Source: Lachnospiraceae bacterium
Lineage (GTDB): Bacteria > Bacillota > Clostridia > Lachnospirales > Lachnospiraceae
Assembly (NCBI GenBank): GCA_031280955.1
Contig: JAITGA010000001.1
Location: 1 to 64,000, forward strand
Length of the DNA stretch: 64,000 nucleotides
Direction: 5' to 3'
This document shows, piece by piece, positions 1 to 8,078 of this stretch (the stretch's first letter is position 1; each line of letters opens with the position of its first letter). The translations under genes and the position numbers were made by a program. The notes under the pieces are model-generated. The model had not been told where the DNA came from. It did no database searches and worked only from the letters and a program-made list of their open reading frames with translations.

Positions 1-447
1 GTGGTGTTAGATGATGGAATTTATAAAGAAGTTAATATTAGTATTCCTAAACCAGATAACCGTAATTGGAAACCTATATATTTTCTATATACTCTTTATA
101 GGGCACAAGTTACCGAAAGTTATTATGGAAACTTAGTTGAAGGTGACATTATTTATGTAGGGCAGATTGGTGGGAAAATGGGAAATAGGCACTATATAAC
201 CAACGCTATGATTCCTATGATGTATGCTGATGACTTAATACTGTTCCTAACTACTCACGAAGAAATAGAACAAGCAGATTTAATAACACCATGGTCTGCT
301 GTCTACCACATCGAAACAGAAAACGATACTAGAATTTCTTCAGACACAAGAGCAAGTGACGATCATAAGCTAGTACCGGTAGATGAACGTGGACGTTTAT
401 CTTTTACCATTGGCGAGTTACGCAATTACCGTGCTAAAGAAGAATGA
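1..447 (+). CDS. Secreted/lipoprotein paralogue, 5' end cut by window
   Basis: I do not recognise a named family. The 148 visible codons align along their whole length with residues from about 66 of the complete protein at 484-1125, so this is the C-terminal two thirds of a tandem paralogue. The GTG at position 1 is an internal codon rather than a start: the paralogue has a membrane signal and some 65 residues before this point. Both share a VLDDG motif, a PDN..WKP segment and an acidic/polar tail. The last 150 bases (298-447) are about 93% identical to the copy downstream, while the upstream part is clearly more diverged. Base composition is AT-rich compared with the core genes after 2500. 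The function is unknown; by analogy with the neighbour it should be an extracytoplasmic protein. Confidence 0.6.
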   Translation: MVLDDGIYKEVNISIPKPDNRNWKPIYFLYTLYRAQVTESYYGNLVEGDIIYVGQIGGKMGNRHYITNAMIPMMYADDLILFLTTHEEIEQADLITPWSAVYHIETENDTRISSDTRASDDHKLVPVDERGRLSFTIGELRNYRAKEE

Positions 448-483
448 CTCTACTGTAAAATAAATATAGACAAAGGGATTTAT

Positions 484-1125
484 ATGAAAACAAAGATGAT
501 TATCTTAATAATTGCATTTATTTCCCATAGTGCTTGTACTACTGTTTATGATGCTCAAAACTATATTAGTCAGATTGAAGAGAACAATGAAGTAACTGAA
601 ATGATTATCCTCGCACAGTGGGTTTACTATGAAAATCATGATAAATTGCTTCAACGTGCTTCTCATGTTATCAGAGTTATTGTACTTGATGATGGAAGAA
701 GTGAAATGGTAAATACACGCACATATAAACCTGATAATCCAGATTGGAAACCGCGTTACGACTTATATACACTACATAATGTAGAAGCAATAGAGAGTTT
801 TTCGGGAGACTTGGTCAAGGGTGATACAATTGACATAGGACAGGTAGGTGGAGAAACAAGTGAGCTACGTGTTATGAATAAAGATAGAATACAGTTTAAA
901 GTTGGTGATGATATAGTGTTATTTATTTATATGCATGAATATATGACATATGCAGAATTACTTTCACCAATGTGCGCTGTCTACCACATCGAAACAGAAA
1001 ACGGTACTAGAATTTCTTCAGACACAAGAGCTAGTGACGACCACAAGCTAGTACCGGTATATGAACGTGGACGTTTATCTTTTACCATTGGCGAGTTACG
1101 TAATTATTGTACTAAGGAAGAATGA
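484..1125 (+). CDS. Putative lipoprotein of unknown function, tandem paralogue
   Basis: A 213-residue protein starting with two lysines and a hydrophobic stretch that ends in HSAC at about residues 15-18. This resembles a signal peptide with a weak lipobox and suggests a membrane-anchored surface protein. The start is supported by an AAAGGGA site about 8 bases upstream of the ATG. The body contains the VLDDG and PDN..WKP motifs shared with the truncated copy at 1-447, and the C-terminal 50 codons are nearly the same in both. No catalytic motif is evident. It lies 36 bases after its paralogue in the same direction, so the two form a duplicated cassette. It ends 8 bases before the convergent kinase gene. 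The composition is AT-rich, fitting recent acquisition. No function is assigned. Confidence 0.7.
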   Translation: MKTKMIILIIAFISHSACTTVYDAQNYISQIEENNEVTEMIILAQWVYYENHDKLLQRASHVIRVIVLDDGRSEMVNTRTYKPDNPDWKPRYDLYTLHNVEAIESFSGDLVKGDTIDIGQVGGETSELRVMNKDRIQFKVGDDIVLFIYMHEYMTYAELLSPMCAVYHIETENGTRISSDTRASDDHKLVPVYERGRLSFTIGELRNYCTKEE

Positions 1126-1133
1126 CTCCAATG

Positions 1134-2054
1134 TCAGTCTGTACGGCAGTCGGGTTCAAAAGCGGCTGTTATACCCTTTTCGTTTAAGGCGCGCCTTAAG
1201 GCCGGGGCAAGGATTTGTTCGTACCTCATATCCAGTGCTTGTTTTAGATACTCTTTTCTCGTATCGGAAATACACAGAGTTGAATCAATGATAACACTAA
1301 TTTCCGCCATGTCGATTTTCGGAACTGTCCGTATAATTGCTTTCGTTAAATCATAAGGGGGATTTTTGAAAATCTCGTGATAAAATATCTTTTTACCGTC
1401 CATGTAATAACATGATGTCAAATTAAACTCTTTTTCCTTGAATAAATTGGCCATTTCCATATATACGCCCATCTCGGCGTCATCCAACAAAGCCCCTAAT
1501 GACGAGCCGCAATCATAAACGGGGGCAAACCTAACCTCACCGTCTTTTTCCAACACGCCCCAATTTCCAAAATGCCTGTCCCCATTGCCTATCAAGGCAT
1601 CAACAACGAAAACATCCCAAAATCCATTGATGATGCTACTTTTGTCAATTAAAAGCTTGTTGTTATTGACGATAAGATAAACATTTTCAATAGTCGCCCC
1701 GAGCTTTTCGTCGCTTGCCGTGGTTTGATTTGCCAGCTTTGAAAACTCATACAGCGTCCCTCCGTCTAGGGTAAAATCTTTGCACCCGACCACTAATTTT
1801 TCTTTGCCAGTTGAGTCGGTGAAGTATCCCAAAACCGTTTCTTGGGCTTCAAAGCCGCAAGCTTTAAATATACTAGAGCCAATATGTTCAGAATATTGGT
1901 TGTTTTTGTAGCTCAACATATCCTTTAGCTTTTTATCCCTTATCGGGTCAGGATATTTCAGCATATAAAGCTCATTACCATAAAAAATAGTGGTTTTCTT
2001 CTCCGAACCAAGAAACCTATTCAGCCTTTCCTCCCCATCGTTAAAGTTAATCAT
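1134..2054 (-). CDS. HipA/CtkA-like Ser/Thr kinase
   Basis: A 306-residue protein with the hallmarks of the HipA-type protein kinase fold. There is a candidate ATP-binding Lys in YMLKYP near residue 33, a catalytic loop GNGDRHFGNWG at residues 157-167 (Asp159, Asn164), and a metal-binding segment APVYDCGSS around residues 178-185 with Asp181. It is shorter than classical HipA (about 440 residues) and lacks the N-terminal HipA subdomain, which resembles the compact CtkA-type kinases. It is the second gene of a two-gene minus-strand unit: its ATG overlaps the end of the 85-residue upstream gene by 8 bases, indicating translational coupling. HipA relatives phosphorylate proteins such as glutamyl-tRNA synthetase and act as toxins; whether this one does is inference. 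The gene lies in an AT-rich accessory stretch. Confidence 0.8.
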   Translation of the reverse strand: MINFNDGEERLNRFLGSEKKTTIFYGNELYMLKYPDPIRDKKLKDMLSYKNNQYSEHIGSSIFKACGFEAQETVLGYFTDSTGKEKLVVGCKDFTLDGGTLYEFSKLANQTTASDEKLGATIENVYLIVNNNKLLIDKSSIINGFWDVFVVDALIGNGDRHFGNWGVLEKDGEVRFAPVYDCGSSLGALLDDAEMGVYMEMANLFKEKEFNLTSCYYMDGKKIFYHEIFKNPPYDLTKAIIRTVPKIDMAEISVIIDSTLCISDTRKEYLKQALDMRYEQILAPALRRALNEKGITAAFEPDCRTD

Positions 2055-2304
2055 TAGCCAGCACCTCTAAATATGACCTTATTTCATATGCGTCTACCGG
2101 GTTTAGGAAGCCTTCCACTTCCCTGTGTTTAATCGTAAAGAACAAATCTTCCCAATGCTTTTTAAGGGCAAACCGGTTATACTGCGTGTTTTCTTTCTTA
2201 TATGTTTCATACAGCTCATAAAAAGCGTTAAGCTCATTAGGCAAGCCTAAAATGCCCTTGAAATCATCAGGAACATATTTATATCCGTTGTTTATTAAGT
2301 CCAT
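2047..2304 (-). CDS. Small partner protein of HipA-like kinase
   Basis: An 85-residue acidic/aromatic protein, not recognised by family. It has a strong ribosome binding site (AGGAGGTGA, about 5 bases before the ATG) and a TATAAT -10 box just upstream, so it is probably the first gene of the kinase operon. Its end overlaps the kinase start by 8 bases. The arrangement of a small protein directly before a HipA/CtkA-like kinase resembles an antitoxin-toxin pair, in which the small protein would bind or restrain the kinase. No helix-turn-helix is obvious, so it does not look like a HipB repressor. The role is inferred from context only. Confidence 0.65.
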   Translation of the reverse strand: MDLINNGYKYVPDDFKGILGLPNELNAFYELYETYKKENTQYNRFALKKHWEDLFFTIKHREVEGFLNPVDAYEIRSYLEVLAND

Positions 2305-2331
2305 TTAGCTCACCTCCTGCCTGTTGATGAT

Positions 2332-2359
2332 ATTATAGCATTAAAAGGCGGATTTGCAA
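2332..2359 (-). promoter_or_regulatory. Promoter of the kinase operon
   Basis: Read on the minus strand: TTGCAA at 2359-2354, a 16-base spacer, then a perfect TATAAT at 2337-2332, placed about 30 bases before the ATG at 2304. This suits the small-protein/kinase pair. It is a sequence-only prediction. Confidence 0.5.
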
Positions 2360-2441
2360 TATAATTCCCACTCATTTACCCTCATTACTCTGGAATAACA
2401 TCAATGAATAGCTCCAAAGAGGGTTAATGAATTTTTTTCAT

Positions 2442-2470
2442 TTGACAAACCCTTTAATTCTGTGTAATAT
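2442..2470 (+). promoter_or_regulatory. Promoter of livJ
   Basis: TTGACA at 2442-2447, a 17-base spacer and TAATAT at 2465-2470. The predicted start of transcription near 2477 leaves a short leader with AAGGAGGAG at about 2495-2503 before the livJ ATG at 2510. Confidence 0.55.
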
Positions 2471-2509
2471 GTTGACTTGAATATGTTCACAAAAAAGGAG
2501 GAGTATTAA

Positions 2510-3682
2510 ATGAAGAAGTTTAGGAAGCTTTTTAGTTTGACCATGGTAGCTGTTATGGCTATGGGTGTTTTGTCATCTTGCGGCAATGATGCCCGCGACA
2601 CGTTCATGATTGGCGGTATCGGTCCTTTGACAGGCGGTGCGGCTGTTTATGGAATTAGTGTGAGAAATGGCGCACAAATCGCCGTTGATGAAATCAATGC
2701 TACCGGTGGTATCAACGGCAAAGAGATCGAGTTCAACATGCAGGACGATGAACTGGATGCCGAGCGTTCAGTCAATGCCTACAACAGTCTGAAAGACTGG
2801 GGCATGAATATCCTGATGGGAACAGTTACCAGCGGTTGCTGTGTGGCGGTTGCTGCTCATACTGCTGCTGACAATATGTTTCAGCTTACCCCGTCAGCTT
2901 CATCAGTCAGCGTAATTGAAGGCAATGACAATGTCTTCCAAGTTTGCTTTACCGACCCCAACCAAGGGATTGGTGCTGCCGATTATATCGGTCAAGTGGG
3001 CGTTTATGCTGATGGCGGTGAGTTGGTTTCAAGGGTTGCCGTTATTTATGACAGCTCCGATGTTTATTCATCGGGAATCTACGAGAAGTTTATTACTGCC
3101 GCCGCCGGACAACCTTTTGATGTCGTCGCTGTTGAAGCGTTTACCGGAGACAGCAAGAGTGATTTCTCCGTCCAACTGCAAATTGCCAGAAATGCCGATG
3201 CGCAATTGGTCTTCCTGCCGATTTATTACAATGAAGCCGCACTTATTCTGACTCAAGCTGCCGCAATGGATTATTTTCCTGTCTTCTTCGGCTGTGATGG
3301 ACTTGACGGTATTCTCGGAGTTGAGAATTTCGACACTTCCCTTGCTGAGGGTGTTATTTTGCTGACTCCCTTCGTAGCTGATGCCGATGATGCGCGGACA
3401 CAGGCTTTTGTCGCTGAATACCAACGGCGGCACGGTGAAATCCCCAATCAGTTTGCTGCCAATGCTTATGATGCAATCTATATCATCAGAGATATAATTC
3501 TACATAGTGGTGCAACCTATACGATGAGCATTTCCGATCTCGGCAATGCCCTGAAAAAGGCGATTACAGAAATCTCCTTTACCGGTCTTACCGGCGACAA
3601 CATGACATGGCGTTCCACTGGTGAAGTCAACAAGATTCCCAAAGCGATGATCATCAGAGGCGGAGTATACATAGGATTATAG
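2510..3682 (+). CDS. livJ: Branched-chain amino acid ABC transporter, binding lipoprotein
   Basis: A 390-residue periplasmic-binding-protein-type I receptor (Leu/Ile/Val-binding family). The N-terminus is a lipoprotein signal with lipobox LSSC (Cys near residue 24), so in a Gram-positive cell it is tethered outside the membrane. The mature part starts with IGGIGPLTGGAAVYG, typical of LivJ/LivK, followed by NATGGINGK and the two-lobed receptor fold to the end. The ATG is preceded by a very strong AAGGAGG site. It delivers leucine, isoleucine or valine (or another amide/amino acid) to the LivHMGF complex encoded just downstream. It has its own promoter and is separated from livH by a terminator hairpin and a second promoter, which would let the receptor be made in excess of the membrane parts. 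Substrate identity is inferred from the family and from the linked ilv/leu genes. Confidence 0.9.
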   Translation: MKKFRKLFSLTMVAVMAMGVLSSCGNDARDTFMIGGIGPLTGGAAVYGISVRNGAQIAVDEINATGGINGKEIEFNMQDDELDAERSVNAYNSLKDWGMNILMGTVTSGCCVAVAAHTAADNMFQLTPSASSVSVIEGNDNVFQVCFTDPNQGIGAADYIGQVGVYADGGELVSRVAVIYDSSDVYSSGIYEKFITAAAGQPFDVVAVEAFTGDSKSDFSVQLQIARNADAQLVFLPIYYNEAALILTQAAAMDYFPVFFGCDGLDGILGVENFDTSLAEGVILLTPFVADADDARTQAFVAEYQRRHGEIPNQFAANAYDAIYIIRDIILHSGATYTMSISDLGNALKKAITEISFTGLTGDNMTWRSTGEVNKIPKAMIIRGGVYIGL

Positions 3683-3717
3683 TCTGCGAAATACGAACTG
3701 AGTACAGTTTGTGAGTC

Positions 3718-3748
3718 AAAAGGAACGCTGCTTAAGCGTTCCTTTTTG
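3718..3748 (+). terminator. Rho-independent terminator after livJ
   Basis: A perfect 9-bp stem, AGGAACGCT (3721-3729) with AGCGTTCCT (3735-3743), a five-base loop and a following run of T. The stem is extended by A/T pairs on both sides. It lies 38 bases after the livJ stop. Confidence 0.85.
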
Positions 3749-3812
3749 ATAAGGCAGGGGCTTGATAAACTGCTACTCGCCCCCCTTTCCCTACCCCCTA
3801 GACATTTTCATC

Positions 3813-3842
3813 TTGCGTAAATCACAAAAACTCTGTTATACT
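3813..3842 (+). promoter_or_regulatory. Promoter of livHMGF
   Basis: A TTGCGT -35 at 3813-3818, 18-base spacer and TATACT -10 at 3837-3842, about 29 bases before the livH ATG. With the terminator upstream it separates transcription of the permease genes from livJ. The -35 is a weak match. Confidence 0.45.
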
Positions 3843-3870
3843 GAGTCAGAAAACAAAAGGAACATGTGAA

Positions 3871-4755
3871 ATGAACTTTATCAGCTTTTTGATTAACGGT
3901 CTCAGCCTTGGCAGCATATATGCCATCATTGCTTTAGGATATACGATGGTATACGGCATCGCCAAAATGCTCAATTTCGCTCACGGCGATGTAATAATGG
4001 TCGGTGCTTTTACTGTCTTTTGGGGTGTCAGTATGCAGGGCTTTGACCCCTTTTTGTCGCTTCTTTTGTCCATCACCATCTGTATTATCCTCGGGGTGAC
4101 GATTGAATTTATCGCTTACCGTCCACTGCGGGGAGCGGCATCGAAGCTGGTGGTTTTGATTACGGCAATAGGTGTCAGCTACTTTTTACAAAACCTTGCC
4201 TTACTTATCTTCGGTGCCAGTACCAAGTCCTTTACCTCGATTGTGCCTTTCGGTCCGGTACGTCTCTTTGACGGGCAAATCATCATTTCGAGTGAGACTT
4301 TGGTAACATTTGCCGCTTGTCTAATTATTATGACTTCACTTACCTTATTTATCCACAAAACTAAGCCGGGGCAGGCGATGCTTGCCGTTGCTGAGGACAA
4401 AGATGCTGCCCAGTTGATGGGAATAAATGTAAATGGTACGATTACCTTGACTTTTGCGATCGGCTCAGGCTTGGCAGCCATTGCCGGGGTACTGCTATGT
4501 TCCGCTTATCCGGTCATTTCCCCATACACCGGAGCGATGCCCGGCATCAAGGCTTTTATTGCCGCTGTTTTCGGAGGTATCGGTTCAATCCCCGGAGCTT
4601 TGATAGGTGGACTTTTGCTCGGTGTCATTGAGATTTTGGGGCGGGCATACATTTCCACACAGTTATCAGATGTAATCGTGTTTATGGTTCTCATTATCGT
4701 TCTTTTGGTGAAGCCAACAGGACTGTTGGGACGGAAGTTACAAGAAAAAGTATAG
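3871..4755 (+). CDS. livH: Branched-chain amino acid ABC transporter permease LivH
   Basis: A 294-residue integral membrane protein with about eight hydrophobic segments, of the LivH family. Characteristic segments are the N-terminal NGLSLGSIYAIIALGYTMVYG and the LNFAHGD motif soon after. A conserved cytoplasmic loop near the middle (AEDKDAAQLMGIN) is where the ATPase couples. The length is normal for LivH (about 290-310). It pairs with LivM, encoded 27 bases downstream, to form the translocation channel, with LivG and LivF as ATPases. The start follows an AAAGGAAC site at a suitable distance. Confidence 0.92.
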   Translation: MNFISFLINGLSLGSIYAIIALGYTMVYGIAKMLNFAHGDVIMVGAFTVFWGVSMQGFDPFLSLLLSITICIILGVTIEFIAYRPLRGAASKLVVLITAIGVSYFLQNLALLIFGASTKSFTSIVPFGPVRLFDGQIIISSETLVTFAACLIIMTSLTLFIHKTKPGQAMLAVAEDKDAAQLMGINVNGTITLTFAIGSGLAAIAGVLLCSAYPVISPYTGAMPGIKAFIAAVFGGIGSIPGALIGGLLLGVIEILGRAYISTQLSDVIVFMVLIIVLLVKPTGLLGRKLQEKV

Positions 4756-4782
4756 GATACGGTCAAAAGGAGTAATAGTGGC

Positions 4783-5865
4783 ATGAGGGAACGTTTGGCA
4801 CAAATACCCAAACCAATGCGGGAAAACCTGATTACCTTTGGTATCGTGGTGGTAGCCTTCATTGTCATGCAAATATTGATTTCTCTTAATATGCTTTCCC
4901 ATCTTATGACGGGTTTGTTAGTACCGCTTTGCGTATATGTAATCATGGCGGTATCACTCAACCTGACAGTCGGGATACTCGGTGAGCTAAGCTTAGGACA
5001 CGCCGGATTCATGTGTCTGGGAGCGTTTGCGGGTGCATTTTTTACCAAGGTAATGGAAAATGTGATTACTTTTTCTCTCTTTCGTTTCATACTTGCTATT
5101 TTGATTGGGGCATTGGTAGCAGGGGTGTTTGGTCTTTTGATTGGTTTGCCGGTACTTCGTTTTCGTGGTGACTATCTGGCGATTGTCACCCTTGCCTTTG
5201 GGGAAATCATCAAGAATATCATCAATGCCCTATTCGTAGGTCTTGATGATAAGGGATTTCATTTTTCGCTACGGGATTCACTATCGTTGGGAATGGGCGA
5301 AGAGGGACGGGTGATTATCAACGGAGCGCAGGGTATCGTGGGTATGCCTCGTGATTCGACATTCTTGATTGGTACTATCCTCGTTATCATTACCCTCTTT
5401 ATCGTCCTCAACCTTATCAATTCCCGAGACGGCAGAGCGATAATGTCAATCCGTGATAACCTGATTGCCTCGGAGTCAGTCGGTATCGATGTCACCAGAT
5501 ATAAGCTGATGGCTTTTACCATTTCTGCCGCTCTCGCAGGGGTAGCGGGGGTACTTTATTCCCACAACCTGAACAGCGTTCAAGCGACACCACGCAATTT
5601 TGGCTTCAATATGTCAATCATGATTTTGGTCTTCGTCGTACTCGGCGGGATAGGTAATATCCGTGGTTCGATTATCGCCGCTGTCGTCCTTACAGTACTG
5701 CCTGAGGTACTGCGGGGGATAAGCGACCAGAGAATGTTGATTTATTCAGTAATTCTGATTGTGATGATGATTTTCAACTGGAGCCCCAAAGTCCTTGAAT
5801 GGCGGGAAAAACATTCGCTCAAGGAATGGCTTTCACGCTTGCGAAAGCGTAAAGCAAAAGTATAA
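4783..5865 (+). CDS. livM: Branched-chain amino acid ABC transporter permease LivM
   Basis: A 360-residue membrane protein of the LivM family with roughly nine or ten transmembrane segments. The family signature NLTVGILGELSLGHAGF lies near residue 65, and the coupling loop (NLIASESVGIDVTRYKL) is near residues 225-245. The start has AAGGAG 11 bases upstream. The second half of the channel partners LivH. The C-terminus is a basic cytoplasmic tail. It is followed after nine bases by livG, so the genes form one operon. Confidence 0.92.
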   Translation: MRERLAQIPKPMRENLITFGIVVVAFIVMQILISLNMLSHLMTGLLVPLCVYVIMAVSLNLTVGILGELSLGHAGFMCLGAFAGAFFTKVMENVITFSLFRFILAILIGALVAGVFGLLIGLPVLRFRGDYLAIVTLAFGEIIKNIINALFVGLDDKGFHFSLRDSLSLGMGEEGRVIINGAQGIVGMPRDSTFLIGTILVIITLFIVLNLINSRDGRAIMSIRDNLIASESVGIDVTRYKLMAFTISAALAGVAGVLYSHNLNSVQATPRNFGFNMSIMILVFVVLGGIGNIRGSIIAAVVLTVLPEVLRGISDQRMLIYSVILIVMMIFNWSPKVLEWREKHSLKEWLSRLRKRKAKV

Positions 5866-5874
5866 GGAAGCTGT

Positions 5875-6636
5875 ATGTCACTTTTGAAAGTAAACAATTT
5901 GAGCATATCTTTTGGTGGCTTGCGGGCTGTAGATCAATTCAACATCAATGTTGAAAAGGGACAGCTCTATGGTTTGATTGGTCCGAATGGAGCCGGTAAA
6001 ACAACGGTTTTTAATCTGTTGACCGGAGTTTACCGTCCCAATGAGGGCATCGTTTATTTGGACGGCAAGGATATTACCAACAAGAAGACTATGGACATCA
6101 GCAAAGAGGGAGTCGGACGCACCTTCCAGAACATACGTTTGTTCAAAAAGCTGTCGGTTCTCGACAATGTCAAGGTCGGTTTGCACAACCGCTATCACTA
6201 TAACTCAGCGGCGGGGATATTACGACTACCCAAGTACCACCGCATCGAAAAAGAGATGAATGAAGAGGCATATCGTTTGCTTTCGGTCTTTGACCTCGTC
6301 GGCGAAGCGCAGATGGCGGCAGGAAATCTTCCTTATGGCAAACAACGCAAGTTGGAGATAGCACGGACAATGGCAACGAATCCGAAGCTGTTGTTGCTTG
6401 ATGAACCGGCGGCAGGCATGAATCCGAATGAGACCAAGGAACTGATGGATACGATCAAATTTGTCCGTGATGAGTTTGCAATGACAATACTCCTGATCGA
6501 ACATGACATGAAACTGGTAGCAGGGATATGTGAAGAACTGACAGTACTCAATTTTGGTAAAATATTGGTAAGCGGCAAGACTTCGCTGGTTCTTGCTGAC
6601 AGCAGGGTCATCACCGCATACCTAGGTGAAGATTAA
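5875..6636 (+). CDS. livG: Branched-chain amino acid ABC transporter ATPase LivG
   Basis: A 253-residue ABC ATPase. Walker A is GPNGAGKT at residues 36-43, the signature region is LPYGKQRKLEIARTM (the degenerate LSYG form typical of LivG), Walker B is LLLLDEPAAGMNP, and the H-loop is IEHDM. It contains the extended helical insert after the Q-loop (YHRIEKEMNEEA) seen in LivG but not LivF. It is one of the two non-identical ATPases that power the LivHM channel. It starts nine bases after livM, preceded by AAGGAAG. Confidence 0.93.
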   Translation: MSLLKVNNLSISFGGLRAVDQFNINVEKGQLYGLIGPNGAGKTTVFNLLTGVYRPNEGIVYLDGKDITNKKTMDISKEGVGRTFQNIRLFKKLSVLDNVKVGLHNRYHYNSAAGILRLPKYHRIEKEMNEEAYRLLSVFDLVGEAQMAAGNLPYGKQRKLEIARTMATNPKLLLLDEPAAGMNPNETKELMDTIKFVRDEFAMTILLIEHDMKLVAGICEELTVLNFGKILVSGKTSLVLADSRVITAYLGED

Positions 6637-6663
6637 AGAAAGAACAAGAAAGGCAAAAGATTT

Positions 6664-7374
6664 ATGGCAATGCTTGAAGTAAGGGATTTGGAAGTGAGTT
6701 ACGGTGTCATTCAAGCGATAAAGGGCATTTCTTTTGCTGTAAACGAGGGTGAGGTCATCGCTTTAATTGGGGCAAACGGAGCGGGCAAAACCACGATTTT
6801 GCATACTATTACCGGATTACTTTCCCCCAAGGCGGGTAGTGTCTTCTTCGATGGGGTCGAGATATCGAAGATCAAGAGTCACAAGATTGTGGCAATGGGA
6901 ATGGCGCATGTGCCGGAGGGACGGCGGGTTTTTGCTCAACTCAGCGTTTACCAGAATCTGATGTTGGGTGCATTTACCCGCAAAGATAAGAGCGAAATCG
7001 AGGAAAACCTTCGTAATATCTACAGACGCTTTCCTCGACTAGAAGAAAGAAAGGGGCAAATCGCCGGGACACTCAGCGGTGGTGAGCAGCAAATGCTGGC
7101 TTTGGGACGAGCCTTGATGTCGAGCCCGCGTATCATCTTGATGGATGAGCCGTCGATGGGGTTGTCACCGATTTTCGTCAGTGAAATCTTCGCCATCATC
7201 GAGGAAATCAGTAGTGCGGGGACGACGGTTTTACTAGTTGAGCAAAATGCCAAAAAAGCACTTTCGATAGCTGACCGTGCTTATGTTCTCGAAACGGGAA
7301 ACATCGCTTTAGAGGGCAAGGCAATCGACTTACTGGATAATGACGATATCAAAAAAGCGTATCTGGGTGAGTAA
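6664..7374 (+). CDS. livF: Branched-chain amino acid ABC transporter ATPase LivF
   Basis: A 236-residue ABC ATPase of the LivF type. It has Walker A GANGAGKTT, the typical MAHVPEGRRVFAQLSV segment, the signature LSGGEQQMLALGRALM and Walker B ILMDEPSMGLSP followed by VEQN. Length and motif order are those of the family. An in-frame ATG six bases downstream (6670) is an alternative start that would remove Met-Ala. It is the second ATPase of the importer, encoded 27 bases after livG and ten bases before the cytidylate-kinase-like gene. Confidence 0.93.
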   Translation: MAMLEVRDLEVSYGVIQAIKGISFAVNEGEVIALIGANGAGKTTILHTITGLLSPKAGSVFFDGVEISKIKSHKIVAMGMAHVPEGRRVFAQLSVYQNLMLGAFTRKDKSEIEENLRNIYRRFPRLEERKGQIAGTLSGGEQQMLALGRALMSSPRIILMDEPSMGLSPIFVSEIFAIIEEISSAGTTVLLVEQNAKKALSIADRAYVLETGNIALEGKAIDLLDNDDIKKAYLGE

Positions 7375-7384
7375 GGAGTAGATT

Positions 7385-8023
7385 ATGGATAAAATAATTA
7401 TTACTATCGCTAGGCAGTACGGCAGCGGCGGTCGCACAGTCGGAGAGATGCTGGCAAATAGTCTGGGAATTAAGTACTATGACAAAGAAATACTAAAGAT
7501 GGCATCTGATGAAAGCGGTATCAATGAGGGTTTGTTTGAACGTGCCGATGAAAGGCTAAAGAGTACACGTTTATTCAAAATCGCCCGCAAAGCCTACAAT
7601 GGTGAGCTGATTCCCCCTGAAAGCGACGAGTTTACCTCCAATGACAACTTATTCAACTATCAAGCCAAAATCATCCGTGACCTGGCTGCTGAGGAGTCGT
7701 GTGTGATAATCGGTCGTTGTGCTGATTATATCCTGCGTGGTTACGACAATGTGGCTAGTGTTTTCGTTCATGCGCCTGAGGATTTTTGCATTACCGAGGC
7801 AATGAAAAAGCTCTCACTGCCACTTAGGGAGATAGACAAGTTCATTACTAAGACTGACAAAAGAAAAGCCGACTACTACAAATACTATACCGGACGTGAG
7901 TGGACAGATGCGAGGAACTACCATCTATGTCTAGATTGCTCCAAACTGGGATTCATCCTTTGCATGGAAGAAATCATGGCATACCTCAAAATCCGTTTCC
8001 CGGCGTATAAGTTTCCCGAGTAG
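7385..8023 (+). CDS. Cytidylate kinase-like family protein
   Basis: A 212-residue P-loop protein that matches the cytidylate kinase 2 family: an N-terminal IARQYGSGGRTVGEMLA loop, then YYDKEIL, and a central VIIGRCADYIL strand-turn with the following ARs typical of such proteins. The Walker A is the non-standard YGSGGRT form common in this family and lacks the GKS/T lysine, so the kinase activity and substrate are uncertain. Relatives are often found beside transporter or DNA-repair genes in Clostridia. Here it is the last gene of the liv run, ten bases after livF and 55 bases before ilvB. The start has AAGGAG nearby. Confidence 0.75.
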   Translation: MDKIIITIARQYGSGGRTVGEMLANSLGIKYYDKEILKMASDESGINEGLFERADERLKSTRLFKIARKAYNGELIPPESDEFTSNDNLFNYQAKIIRDLAAEESCVIIGRCADYILRGYDNVASVFVHAPEDFCITEAMKKLSLPLREIDKFITKTDKRKADYYKYYTGREWTDARNYHLCLDCSKLGFILCMEEIMAYLKIRFPAYKFPE

Positions 8024-8078
8024 AACAGTTAGTGGTTATATAGTATGATAAAAGATAAAGAATAAAAGGATAGGGATT

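Noticed and set aside
1061-1291. Plus-strand open frame overlapping the kinase 3' end
   Set aside because: It overlaps the end of the lipoprotein gene and the antisense of the kinase, and shows no domain or translation signal.
8024-8078. T-box or leucine attenuator before ilvB or leuC
   Set aside because: No T-box core (AGGGTGGNACCGCG-like), no leader peptide with Leu/Ile/Val runs and no terminator-antiterminator pair is visible in 8024-8078 or 11742-11930.
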